The translations under genes were made by a program, and so were the position numbers. 64,000 nucleotides of DNA from Mesorhizobium carmichaelinearum (GTDB taxonomy: Bacteria > Pseudomonadota > Alphaproteobacteria > Rhizobiales > Rhizobiaceae): positions 62,001 to 126,000 of the forward strand of contig NZ_FZQR01000006.1 in assembly GCF_900199455.1 (NCBI RefSeq), given 5' to 3'. Shown here piece by piece: positions 54,903 through 62,717 of this stretch. The notes below the pieces were generated by a model, which ran no database searches, was not told where the DNA came from, and saw only the letters and a program-made list of their open reading frames with translations. Within the stretch, counting starts at the first letter, position 1; each line of letters begins with the position of its first letter.

Positions 54903-55430
54903 TCAAAGCAGTCCCTTGGCCCGCAGATCAGTTGCGAAAGTCGCCAGTGGCATCACCAGAGTCAAATCCGATCCTTGGAGGCGTTCGGCTCCGTAGCTGG
55001 CATACCATTTAGCCGCCCGCTCACTCTTGGCATCGATGATCAGCAGGATGCCGCCACCTTCTCCAGCAAGCCGCAGGCAGCGCAACGCTGCGGCGGCAAG
55101 CAATTGCCCTCCGAGACCTTGCCCGGCAACGCTGTGGTCGGTCGCGAGCCGAGCAAGCCTGAAGCCGGAAACCTCGTGTCGCGCCAAGCCTTTCGTCATC
55201 GCCTCGGGAACGGTTTCATGAGCGACGGCGGACGGCGCGATTGTGTAGAAGCCGAGGATACGCTCGGGAGCCGTCTCATTGATCGCACAAAAGGTCTTGG
55301 CCGCATTCTGTTCGTGGCTCTGTCGTGCAAACCGCCGCAGAAAATCGTTCATCTGTGCATCGCCGCAATCGAAGGACGCGCGGTCGTGCCGTTTGGCAAT
55401 GGGCTCTTCGTGCCAGGACGGAAGCGTCAC
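54903..55430 (-). CDS. GNAT acetyltransferase toxin (TacT/AtaT-like)
   Basis: A 175-residue GNAT-fold protein. The acetyl-CoA loop is QGLGGQLL (Q/R-x2-G-x-G/A pattern), and the region LARLATDHSVAG precedes it. The C-terminal WYASYGAERL (with the conserved Tyr) is typical of TacT-type toxins. Characterised members block translation by acetylating the amino group of aminoacyl-tRNAs. Its start overlaps the antitoxin stop as ATGA, giving tight coupling. It sits between the CobW and WD40 genes, with 68 bp to the WD40 start. Confidence 0.88.
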   Translation of the reverse strand: MTLPSWHEEPIAKRHDRASFDCGDAQMNDFLRRFARQSHEQNAAKTFCAINETAPERILGFYTIAPSAVAHETVPEAMTKGLARHEVSGFRLARLATDHSVAGQGLGGQLLAAAALRCLRLAGEGGGILLIIDAKSERAAKWYASYGAERLQGSDLTLVMPLATFATDLRAKGLL

Positions 55431-55705
55431 AGAGTATCCGGCAAGGCGGCGATCGCTGCCTTGAGCCTGGCGTTGGGTTTGGGCGGGTGCTCCAAAAGGT
55501 CGAGGATGCGCTTGAAGTCGCGGTCCGCCACTTTCGTTACCTCGGCTGCGTCGATCACGGCCTGGGCTTCGGGCACGACCTTGTCGAGGATGAAGTCGGC
55601 CATATCCTTATGAGACAGTGCAGCAGCACGCGCTATCATCGCCTTTTGCACCGGAGGAATGCGGATCTGGTAGCGCTCGGTCTTGTTGTCGGCTGATCTA
55701 GGCAT
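55427..55705 (-). CDS. DUF1778 antitoxin (TacA-like, ribbon-helix-helix)
   Basis: A 92-residue protein. The N-terminal ribbon-helix-helix (TERYQIRIPPVQKAMIARAAALSHKDMADFIL) should bind DNA as a dimer, and the C-terminal tail (about residues 60-92, with FKRILDLLEHPPKPNARLKAAI) should wrap around the toxin. It overlaps the toxin gene by 4 bp. A perfect 27-bp inverted repeat lies 18 bp upstream of its ATG and is the expected autoregulatory site. Confidence 0.9.
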   Translation of the reverse strand: MPRSADNKTERYQIRIPPVQKAMIARAAALSHKDMADFILDKVVPEAQAVIDAAEVTKVADRDFKRILDLLEHPPKPNARLKAAIAALPDTL

Positions 55706-55723
55706 GGGTCATTCCTTGGAACT

Positions 55724-55750
55724 GAGTGTACACATGATATGTGTACACTC
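55724..55750. promoter_or_regulatory. Perfect inverted repeat, operator of the toxin-antitoxin pair
   Basis: GAGTGTACACAT (55724-55735) and ATGTGTACACTC (55739-55750) are perfect 12-bp arms around 3 nt. The inner GTGTACAC is itself a palindrome in each arm, so two antitoxin dimers could bind side by side. It lies directly upstream of the antitoxin gene. Confidence 0.88.
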
Positions 55751-55787
55751 AGGAATATTCAACCCTCCTTACGCGGCGTGACCGTGC

Positions 55788-56843
55788 CTAGGCCTGGCAG
55801 GCGTCAAAACTCTTCTTCAGCCGCTCGGCGTCGAGCTCGCGGCCGATGAACACCAGCCGGCTTTCATGTTTCTCGCCGTCCTTCCAGGCGCGCTGGTGGT
55901 CACCCTCGATGATCATGTGCACGCCCTGGATGACATAGCGCTCATCATCGCCTTTGAGCGCGATTATGCCTTTCAGCCGCAGGATGTTGGGGCCTTCCAT
56001 CTGGGTGATCTTCTCGATCCAAGGGAAGAATTTCTTAGGGTCCATCTCGCCGCCGCGCAGCGACACCGACTGCACCGTCACGTCATGGATGTCCGAGGGA
56101 TGCGCATGATGGTGATGATCATGCCCGTCATGATCATGGTGATCGTGGCCATCATGGTCGTGATGATCGTGGTCATGGTGATCGTCATGCGCCTCGAGGA
56201 AATGCGGATCGTTTTCCAGCGCCCGCGACAGGTCGAAGGCGCCACGGTCGAGCACTTCCGACAGTGCGACGCCGGCGCGGGTGGTGCGGTGAATCCTCGC
56301 CGCCGGATTGATGGCGCGGATCGTCGCTTCGACCTTGGCGAGCTCTTCCGGGGTGACCAGATCGGTCTTGTTGAGCACGACGACATCGGCAAAGGCGATC
56401 TGGTCCTCGGCTTCCTTGGAATCCTTGAGCCTGAGCGGCAAATGCTTGGCGTCGACCAGCGCCACCACCGCATCGAGCTTGGTCTTGGAGCGCACATCGT
56501 CATCCATGAAGAAGGTCTGCGCCACCGGCACCGGATCGGCGAGGCCGGTAGTCTCGACGACGATGGCGTCGAAGCGGCCGGGGCGGCGCATCAGGCCTTC
56601 GACGACGCGGATCAGGTCGCCACGCACCGTGCAGCAGACGCAGCCATTGTTCATCTCGTAGATTTCCTCGTCGGATTCCACGATGAGGTCGTTGTCGATG
56701 CCGATCTCGCCGAATTCGTTGACGATGACGGCGTAGCGCCTGCCATGGTTCTCCGACAGGATGCGGTTGAGCAGCGTCGTCTTGCCGGCTCCGAGATAGC
56801 CGGTGAGAACGGTTACGGGGATCTGCGTCTGTGCGTCGCTCAT
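55788..56843 (-). CDS. CobW/COG0523-family metal-handling GTPase
   Basis: A 351-residue G3E GTPase. Walker A is GYLGAGKTTLLN, the metal-binding GCVCC motif is NNGCVCCTVR, and NKTD supplies guanine specificity. Between about residues 215 and 250 it has a His/Asp-rich stretch (repeats of HDHDGHDHH) that probably binds Zn2+ or another metal. The C-terminal CobW domain follows. Such proteins deliver or sense metals, most often zinc, sometimes cobalt. The ATG at 56843 follows GAGGC; the frame is open 90 codons further but that part lacks family similarity. I see no clear Zur box upstream. Confidence 0.9.
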   Translation of the reverse strand: MSDAQTQIPVTVLTGYLGAGKTTLLNRILSENHGRRYAVIVNEFGEIGIDNDLIVESDEEIYEMNNGCVCCTVRGDLIRVVEGLMRRPGRFDAIVVETTGLADPVPVAQTFFMDDDVRSKTKLDAVVALVDAKHLPLRLKDSKEAEDQIAFADVVVLNKTDLVTPEELAKVEATIRAINPAARIHRTTRAGVALSEVLDRGAFDLSRALENDPHFLEAHDDHHDHDHHDHDGHDHHDHDGHDHHHHAHPSDIHDVTVQSVSLRGGEMDPKKFFPWIEKITQMEGPNILRLKGIIALKGDDERYVIQGVHMIIEGDHQRAWKDGEKHESRLVFIGRELDAERLKKSFDACQA

Positions 56844-57266
56844 GGCTTGCCTCGAAATGACTGGGGCCTTGAAAATCCAGGCCACAAAAAGGGATTGTCG
56901 GCTCCATATAGGATGTGTGCGGGGCTTTTGCACGGGGCAAACCAATGGGCCAAAGCGGCCAGCCGAGCTTGTCCCATGGTTATGGCAACGGAAAGCTCCG
57001 CTTCTTCGGCGACGAGACGATAAGGAGGGTGTGTTGTCCGGGGCTGCCGGCGCCAGGCCGCGCCCCGCGCCGTAGTTGCTGTGAATCCGGTGCCCCGGAA
57101 ACTCGTTTGTCATCTAACTGAAATAAACATCTGGCATCACCACGGCGGACACCGCAATGCTTGCCGGCAAAGCTGTTTGGAGAGCCGGAATCTTTTCGAT
57201 CGTCGATTGCCAACCGGCCGGCTGCGTCTATGCTGTACGCACCGGTTCGGCCGAAGAGGGATGACC
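56844..57266. other. Divergent intergenic region between CobW and MarR genes
   Basis: This 423-bp stretch must hold the promoters of the leftward CobW gene and the rightward MarR gene. Reading frames extend into it from both sides but show no family similarity and no ribosome sites. I looked for a Zur-type GTTATA/TATAAC palindrome and for a B12 box and found neither. Confidence 0.4.
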
Positions 57267-57737
57267 ATGGCCAAGGCGGACAAGACTGCAACAATGAGCC
57301 GGCTGCATTCGGCGGCAAGACTGGCAAGAACCGCGCTGGCGGCCCGGCTTCTGGCGCACGGCTTCTATGCCGGCCAGGATCAGATCATGCTGGCGCTTGA
57401 CCGCGAGGACGGCCAGACGCCTGGCAATCTTGCCGGCCGCCTCGGTGTGCGCCCACCCACAATCACCAAGACCATCAACCGGCTGCAGGCGCAGGGTTTT
57501 CTGGAAAAGCGCGCCTCCGAGGCCGATGCTCGCCAGGCGCACATCTTCCTCACCGACACCGGCCGCGAAACCATCCGCGCCATCGAGAAGTCGGTGAAGA
57601 AGACCGAAAAGCAGGCACTGAAGGGCCTCGACAAGAAGGACCAGAAGGCGCTGTTCAAGCTGCTGGCCCGTATCGAGGCCAACCTCTCCAACGAGGAACT
57701 GGTGTTGATCGACGACGACGCCGAGTCGGACGACTGA
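57267..57737 (+). CDS. MarR-family transcriptional regulator
   Basis: A 156-residue winged-helix regulator. The helix-turn-helix is TPGNLAGRLGVRPPTITKTINRLQAQGFLEKR and the wing is SEADARQAHIFLTDTGRE. The C-terminus is acidic (IDDDAESDD). The ATG at 57267 is preferred, with AGAGGG at 6 nt; an ATG at 57261 is two codons earlier. Its stop abuts the stop of the convergent AraC gene. Targets are unknown; the CobW gene is transcribed away on the other side. Confidence 0.85.
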   Translation: MAKADKTATMSRLHSAARLARTALAARLLAHGFYAGQDQIMLALDREDGQTPGNLAGRLGVRPPTITKTINRLQAQGFLEKRASEADARQAHIFLTDTGRETIRAIEKSVKKTEKQALKGLDKKDQKALFKLLARIEANLSNEELVLIDDDAESDD

Positions 57738-58610
57738 TCAGGCCGCTGCCGGGATTGAGTCCCGGATCAGCGACGACCAACGCCCCGGCGTCATGCCGAA
57801 CGCTTTCTTGAATTGCCGGTTGAAGTGGCTCTGGTCGGTGAAGCCGGCCTCGACCGCGATCTGCGCCAGGGGCTCGCCGGCGGTGATCATCCGCCGCGCG
57901 CGCTGAAGCCGGCGCATCACCAGGAAACGATGTGGGCTGGTCGAGAAGGCGGCGCGGAAATGCCGAGATAGGGCATAGCGGTCGAGCCCGGTGATCGCCT
58001 CCAATTCGCCGGATCGCACGGGCCGCGTTGCGTTCTCCGTAAGATAGTCCCGCGCCAGCGCCGCCGCCCGCCACGCCGTCCTCGCCATCGGCTTTGCCGG
58101 CTGGCCGGCATGGCGCGTCAGGCTTCGCATCAGTTGCGTGAGAAAATCGTCGACGAACAGCTCGTCGAGTTCCTGTTGCAACGGCCCCAGCGCTGAAAGC
58201 AGCGTGGTGCAGAAGGCGTCATCCCTGACAACGGCATCCCTGACGAAGGGCAGCGATGCGCCGCCAAGGCAGTCCAGCATCAGCGACGGTTCGAGATACA
58301 GCATCCTGTAGCGCAGCCCGTCCTCGGTACCGGCGCCGCCATCATGCAATTCGTCCGGATGCAGCACGATGATCTGGCCAGGCAGGCTTAGCCGCGTCGC
58401 GCCGCGATAGCGAAAGGTCTGCACGCCCTGCAGCGTCACCCCGATCGCGTAGGTGTCATGGCGATGCAAATCGAAGGCGCTGCCGTGAAACCGCGCCTCG
58501 ATCCGCTCCATGCCTGCAGGGTCGGGAGCGGAGATGATGCAGTTTTCCGCCGCGCCGGCGCACAAACGTCCAAGACCCTCGAAGGCCTGGCTGCCTAGAT
58601 CGTGCGACAT
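57738..58610 (-). CDS. AraC-family transcriptional regulator
   Basis: A 290-residue regulator with an N-terminal cupin-like ligand domain (HRHDTYAIGVTLQGVQTFRYRG, residues about 45-70) and a C-terminal pair of helix-turn-helix motifs (SGELEAITGLDRYALSRHFRAAF and LAQIAVEAGFTDQSHFNRQFKKAFGMTPG). The ATG at 58610 follows AAGGAGACG; the longer frame upstream covers the divergent gene. It probably activates the DUF2000 gene, whose start is 52 bp away on the other strand. Confidence 0.9.
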   Translation of the reverse strand: MSHDLGSQAFEGLGRLCAGAAENCIISAPDPAGMERIEARFHGSAFDLHRHDTYAIGVTLQGVQTFRYRGATRLSLPGQIIVLHPDELHDGGAGTEDGLRYRMLYLEPSLMLDCLGGASLPFVRDAVVRDDAFCTTLLSALGPLQQELDELFVDDFLTQLMRSLTRHAGQPAKPMARTAWRAAALARDYLTENATRPVRSGELEAITGLDRYALSRHFRAAFSTSPHRFLVMRRLQRARRMITAGEPLAQIAVEAGFTDQSHFNRQFKKAFGMTPGRWSSLIRDSIPAAA

Positions 58611-58661
58611 CGTCTCCTTCAGCCTCGCAATCGGGGCACAACCTCGAATGGCCCATTTTTC

Positions 58662-59069
58662 ATGTTCGATACGAAATTTGCAATCGTGCTGCGGGAAGAC
58701 TTGCCCGTCTGGCAGAAACTCAACGTCACCGCCTTCCTGACCAGCGGCATCGTTGCGCAGTTTCCCGACATCATCGGCGAACCCTATCGCGACCGTTCCG
58801 GCAATCTCTACAATCCGCTGTCGATCCAGCCGGTCATTGTGCTGTCGGCCGACCAGGCGACGCTGGCCACCATCCACCGGCGCGCGCTGGAGCGTGGCGT
58901 CACCACCTCGCTCTATGTCGAGGAGATGTTTGTTACCGGCTTCGACGCCGCCAACCGCGCCGTCTTTGCCGAGTTCGCACCCGAAGACGCCAAGGTGGTC
59001 GGCATCGCGCTGCGTGCCGAGAAGAAGGCGGTCGACAAGATCACCAAGGGCGCCCGCATGCAGGCATAG
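58662..59069 (+). CDS. DUF2000-family protein
   Basis: A 135-residue protein of the DUF2000 family. The start FDTKFAIVLREDLPVWQKLNVTAFL is typical. The family is predicted to have a peptidyl-tRNA hydrolase II-like fold, but I know of no established reaction. The ATG at 58662 lacks a strong ribosome site; the frame is open 20 codons upstream into the AraC promoter. It is divergent from the AraC gene, a pairing that suggests control by that regulator. Confidence 0.85.
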   Translation: MFDTKFAIVLREDLPVWQKLNVTAFLTSGIVAQFPDIIGEPYRDRSGNLYNPLSIQPVIVLSADQATLATIHRRALERGVTTSLYVEEMFVTGFDAANRAVFAEFAPEDAKVVGIALRAEKKAVDKITKGARMQA

Positions 59070-59212
59070 AGAGGGAGGCCTGGACTAAGCCTGGCGGCTT
59101 CGATTGTTATGCCAGCGAGCTTAGGCGCGCGGGAGCGGCCGACAATTGGCTTGCCGGCAAGCGACAATTCCCGCAAAGGTGGGCTTCAGCCCCGCTTTTC
59201 CCCGGCCTGCAA

Positions 59213-60154
59213 GTGAATGCTTCCCAAAGATATGTCGAAAGCGCGACGCCGCCGGTGGCGATCCTGTGCATGCTTACCACCTACGTCTTCTTCACCTTCC
59301 TCGACACCTCAAGCAAATATCTCGTCCTGGCCGGCGTTTCCGCGCTGATCGTCGCCTGGGTGCGTTTTGCCGTGCATGTCGTGCTGGTCGGCACGCTGCT
59401 GCGTGGCTGGCGCGAACCCATGCGGTTTCGTCCGGTCAACCTGCCGGCGCATGTGCTGCGCGGCGTGTTCCTGTTCGGTTCGACCATGGGCAACGTCCTG
59501 GCCCTGCGCTCCCTGCAACTGGCCGAGACCACCTCGATCTATTTCTTCGGGCCGATGGTGATCACGGCACTTGCCGGCCCGCTGCTCGGCGAATGGGCCG
59601 GCTGGCGGCGTTGGCTGGCCATTCTCGCCGCCTTCGTTGGGGTCCTGATCATCACAAGGCCAGGTGTCGGCGTTTTCGGCATCGGACATCTCTTCGCGCT
59701 CGGCTCGATGCTGTCGAACTGCTTCTATGTCATCATGACGCGCCGCATGTCGTCGACCGAGACGTCGGAAAGCCTGATCCTGTTCTCGGCGCTGGCGCCG
59801 GTGGTGCTGCTTTTGCCCTTGCTGCCGTTTTCCTTCTCGCTGCCGCATGATGGCTGGCATTGGTTCATCCTGCTCATGCTTGGCGTGTTCGGCGGTGTCG
59901 GACACTGGCTGCTAGTGCAGGCCTATCGGCTGGCGACAACCACGGCACTGGCGCCCTATCCCTATTCGCAGATGGTGTGGATGATCATTTCCGGCTGGAT
60001 CGTCTTCAAGCAGTTCCCGGATCGCTGGACGCTGGTCGGCGCCGCCATCATCGTCGCCAGCGGCCTTTATATCGTCCACCGCGAGCACCGGCTTCGGCTG
60101 CAGAGCCGCGCGGCCTCCGATGTCGAGGCCGAGGCGCTGGCAAAAAAACTTTGA
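59213..60154 (+). CDS. EamA-family (DMT superfamily) transporter
   Basis: A 313-residue membrane protein with about ten hydrophobic segments in two EamA repeats. Segments include VAILCMLTTYVFFTFLDTSS, VLRGVFLFGSTMGNVLALRSLQ, TSIYFFGPMVITALAGPLLGE and ALAPYPYSQMVWMIISGWIVF. The group exports or exchanges amino acids and metabolites; the substrate cannot be named. It lies 143 bp after the DUF2000 gene and 78 bp before the LacI gene in the same direction. Confidence 0.87.
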   Translation: MNASQRYVESATPPVAILCMLTTYVFFTFLDTSSKYLVLAGVSALIVAWVRFAVHVVLVGTLLRGWREPMRFRPVNLPAHVLRGVFLFGSTMGNVLALRSLQLAETTSIYFFGPMVITALAGPLLGEWAGWRRWLAILAAFVGVLIITRPGVGVFGIGHLFALGSMLSNCFYVIMTRRMSSTETSESLILFSALAPVVLLLPLLPFSFSLPHDGWHWFILLMLGVFGGVGHWLLVQAYRLATTTALAPYPYSQMVWMIISGWIVFKQFPDRWTLVGAAIIVASGLYIVHREHRLRLQSRAASDVEAEALAKKL

Positions 60155-60186
60155 TTTGCCCCCGATCAGTGGCATAACGCCGCCTT

Positions 60187-60197
60187 TAAACTGTTTA
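60187..60197. promoter_or_regulatory. Possible LacI-family operator
   Basis: TAAAC-T-GTTTA is a perfect short palindrome 35 bp before the proposed start of the LacI gene. It could be an autoregulatory site, but it is short and has no second copy nearby. Confidence 0.35.
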
Positions 60198-60232
60198 GGT
60201 CGCAATTCAGCTCGTTCGGGGGGCGCAAGGCG

Positions 60233-61255
60233 CTGGCACAAAAAATCAAGCTTTCGACGATCGCCGATGCACTTGGCGTGTCCACGGCCACCGTGTCGCT
60301 GGCGCTGCGCGACAGTCCGCTGGTTGCCGGCTCGACGCGCGACCGCATCAAGGAACATGCGCGCGCCATCGGCTATATCTACAACCGCCGCGCCGCCAGC
60401 CTGCGCACTTCGCGCTCGGGCATTGTCGGCGTCGTCGTCCACGACATCATGAACCCGTTCTTCGCCGAGATCCTGCGCTCGATCGAAAGCGAACTCGACC
60501 GCAGCCGGCAGACCTTCATCCTGTCCAACCACTACGACCAGCTCGAGAAGCAGCGCACCTTCATCGATACGCTGCTGCAGCTCGGCGCCGACGGCGTCAT
60601 CATGTCGCCGGCCATCGGCACTCCGGCCGCGGACATTTTGATGGCCGAGGAGAACGGCCTGCCGGCGGTGCTCATTGCCCGCACCGTGGAGGGCGCCGAC
60701 GTGCCGGTGTTTCGCGGCGACGATTCCTATGGCACCGGGCTTGCCACCAACCATTTGATCTCGCTTGGCCACAAGCGCATCGCCATGATCGGCGGCACCG
60801 ACCAGACCTCGACCGGCCGCGACCGCTACCAGGGCTATGTCAATGCCATGGAGGCGGCAGGGCTGGAAGTCAGGCCGTCCTGGCGCATCGCCGGCCCGCG
60901 CACCAAGCAGGCCGGCTTCGAGGCCGCCGGGCAGTTCCTGGCGCTGAAGGATAGACCGACCGCCGCCTGTTGCTGGAACGACCTCGTCGCCATCGGCCTG
61001 ATGAACGGCATTGCGCGCGCCGGCCTTGTGCCGGGCATCGACATTTCCGTCACCGGCTATGACGATCTCGAGGAGGCGGCGATCGCCACACCGGCGCTCA
61101 CCACCGTCTGGAACGGCCAGCGCGAGGTTGGCCGCCGCGCCGCCAGCGCGCTGCTCGACAAGCTCAACGGCCAGACGGTGCGGCCCTCGCAGGAATTGAT
61201 CAAGCCGGAACTGCATGTGCGCCAGTCGACCGGCAAGCCGGTGGAGCGTGCATGA
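60233..61255 (+). CDS. LacI-family transcriptional regulator (probable CTG start)
   Basis: A LacI/GalR-type regulator of 340 residues if translation starts at the CTG at 60233. The helix-turn-helix begins KLSTIADALGVSTATVSLALRD and needs the codons upstream of the first conventional start (GTG at 60278), which would cut the motif. Between the stop of the EamA gene and that GTG there is no in-frame ATG, GTG or TTG. CTG at 60233 gives (M)AQKIKLSTIADALG, the usual N-terminus, with CGCAAGG just upstream. The sensor domain continues normally to residue 330. Its stop overlaps the dehydrogenase start, so it probably controls that gene. Confidence 0.85.
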   Translation: MAQKIKLSTIADALGVSTATVSLALRDSPLVAGSTRDRIKEHARAIGYIYNRRAASLRTSRSGIVGVVVHDIMNPFFAEILRSIESELDRSRQTFILSNHYDQLEKQRTFIDTLLQLGADGVIMSPAIGTPAADILMAEENGLPAVLIARTVEGADVPVFRGDDSYGTGLATNHLISLGHKRIAMIGGTDQTSTGRDRYQGYVNAMEAAGLEVRPSWRIAGPRTKQAGFEAAGQFLALKDRPTAACCWNDLVAIGLMNGIARAGLVPGIDISVTGYDDLEEAAIATPALTTVWNGQREVGRRAASALLDKLNGQTVRPSQELIKPELHVRQSTGKPVERA

Positions 61256-62235
61256 CCAAGGCCGAACAGCTGCAAGCCGTCGCCATTCTGGTGCCGGCTG
61301 ACTTCAGCGACCATGCCGTCCGGCGCATCGACCGCACTTTCAAACAGGTCAGCATCGAGCGCGCCGATCCGGCGCTGGTCACCGACGAGATGCGCCGCAC
61401 GGTGCGTGGCATTGCCTCCTTCGCCGGCATCAGCGCGGCAATGATGGACGCGCTGCCCAATCTCGAACTCATCGCCTCCTTCGGCGTCGGCTATGATTCG
61501 GTCGATGTCGGCCATGCGGCGGCAAAAAACATCATGGTCACCAACACGCCCGACGTGCTGACCGAGGAGGTCGCCGACACCGCGATCGGGCTGCTGATCA
61601 ACACGATCCGTGACCTGCCACGCGCGGAAAACTGGCTGCGCGACGGCAGCTGGCTGCGCAAGGGCAACTATCCGCTGAGCCGGCTGACCTTGCGCGCGCG
61701 CCGTGTCGGTATTTTCGGCATGGGCCGCATCGGGCAGGCCATTGCCCGGCGGCTGGAGGCGTTCGGCCTGCCGGTCGCCTACCACAACCGGCGCCGTGTC
61801 GAAGGTCTTGCCTACCAGTACCATCCGACGCTGAAGGGCCTTGCCGAAGCGGTCGACACGCTGATTTCGGTGGCGCCCGGTGGGGCTTCGACGCAGAAGG
61901 CGGTCAATGCCGAGATCCTGTCGGCGCTCGGCGCCAATGGCGTCTTTGTCAATATCGGCCGCGGCAGCACGGTCGACGAGGCAGCACTCGCGGCCGCCCT
62001 TGCCGACGGCACCATCGCCGCCGCCGGGCTCGATGTCTTCGCCGACGAACCGAACGTGCCCAGGGCGCTGCTGGACGCCCCCAACACCTCCCTGTTGCCG
62101 CATGTCGGCTCGGCTTCGGAGCACACGCGCCGCGCCATGGCCGATCTGTGCGTCGACAATCTGGTGTCCTGGTTCACCGAGCGCCGGCCTCTGACACCCG
62201 TGCCGGAGACGGCGCATGTGAAGGCTCGCGGCTGA
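61252..62235 (+). CDS. D-isomer-specific 2-hydroxyacid dehydrogenase (glyoxylate/hydroxypyruvate reductase-like)
   Basis: A 327-residue NAD(P)-dependent dehydrogenase. The dinucleotide site is VGIFGMGRIGQAIA. Catalytic Arg is in VNIGRGSTVDE, Glu in LDVFADEPNV and His in LLPHVGSAS. After the glycine motif, HNRRRV suggests a preference for NADPH. Such enzymes reduce glyoxylate, hydroxypyruvate or 2-ketogluconate. Translation is coupled to the LacI gene (ATGA overlap), so the substrate is likely related to a sugar acid sensed by that regulator. Confidence 0.9.
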   Translation: MTKAEQLQAVAILVPADFSDHAVRRIDRTFKQVSIERADPALVTDEMRRTVRGIASFAGISAAMMDALPNLELIASFGVGYDSVDVGHAAAKNIMVTNTPDVLTEEVADTAIGLLINTIRDLPRAENWLRDGSWLRKGNYPLSRLTLRARRVGIFGMGRIGQAIARRLEAFGLPVAYHNRRRVEGLAYQYHPTLKGLAEAVDTLISVAPGGASTQKAVNAEILSALGANGVFVNIGRGSTVDEAALAAALADGTIAAAGLDVFADEPNVPRALLDAPNTSLLPHVGSASEHTRRAMADLCVDNLVSWFTERRPLTPVPETAHVKARG

Positions 62236-62279
62236 GTGGCAGGCTGCCACGTTTATTAACGTCAGCTTAACCCTATGAA

Positions 62280-62320
62280 ATCATTCTTCATCCTGCCCGC
62301 GTGCATGGATGAAGAATGAT
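62280..62320 (+). promoter_or_regulatory. Perfect 14-bp dyad covering a start codon
   Basis: ATCATTCTTCATCC (62280-62293) pairs perfectly with GGATGAAGAATGAT (62307-62320) around 13 nt. The right arm contains the probable ribosome site GGATGAAG, the ATG at 62316 and the first two bases of the ATG at 62319. If formed in RNA it would hide the start; in DNA it could be an operator. Confidence 0.75.
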
Positions 62321-62717
62321 GAAAACGCTTTCCGCATTGATCGTAGCCGTAGCCCTGTTTGGCGGCGTTCAACTGTTTCATGACGGCAATGGGGAAAGCG
62401 TCGCCAACGAGGCCTCGCCGTCCAACAGCTACAGGCTGATCGCCAATGGCGATGAGGCGGCCTGCGCGGTGAGCCGTGGGGCCGAAATTTCGGATGGCTT
62501 GTCCCTGCTTACCGTTGCTCCGACGTGCCGTAGTCTGCTGCCCGGCATAGAACGGGCAAAGTTTTGGCGTGATCAGAATGACGGCACGGTGGCCTTCAGC
62601 GCCAACGGTGTCGATCCGATCGTCACCTTCGGCGTGGCAGACGGCGATGGCTACGAATCCTATGCGCCCGCCACGCCCTTGCTGTCGCTGGCAGGCGACC
62701 GCAAGGCCGGCGACTGA
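62319..62717 (+). CDS. Secreted protein resembling AprI/Inh protease inhibitors
   Basis: A 132-residue exported protein with an N-terminal signal or anchor (MKTLSALIVAVALFGGVQLF). The mature part has two Cys (EAACAVSRG and APTCRSLLPG), a Trp (AKFWRDQNDG) and a final beta-strand (PIVTFGVADGDGYESY). This order resembles the small beta-barrel AprI/Inh family of metalloprotease inhibitors, in which the two Cys form a disulfide. The match is by eye and moderate. ATGs at 62316 and 62319 are both in frame and both fall within the dyad. It converges on the peptidase C26 gene with no spacer. Confidence 0.6.
   Translation: MKTLSALIVAVALFGGVQLFHDGNGESVANEASPSNSYRLIANGDEAACAVSRGAEISDGLSLLTVAPTCRSLLPGIERAKFWRDQNDGTVAFSANGVDPIVTFGVADGDGYESYAPATPLLSLAGDRKAGD

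Noticed and set aside
56096..56195. Tandem CATGATCATG-like DNA repeats
   Set aside because: They are the coding sequence of the His/Asp-rich metal-binding loop of the CobW GTPase, not a separate repeat element or CRISPR.
56844..57113. N-terminal extension of the CobW reading frame by 90 codons
   Set aside because: The family starts at MSDAQTQIPVTVLTGYLGAGKTT; the upstream residues have no similarity and the ATG at 56843 has its own ribosome site.
57081..57260. 60-codon upstream extension of the second MarR frame
   Set aside because: It is Cys/His/Arg-rich without similarity, and AGAGGG is placed correctly for the ATG at 57267.
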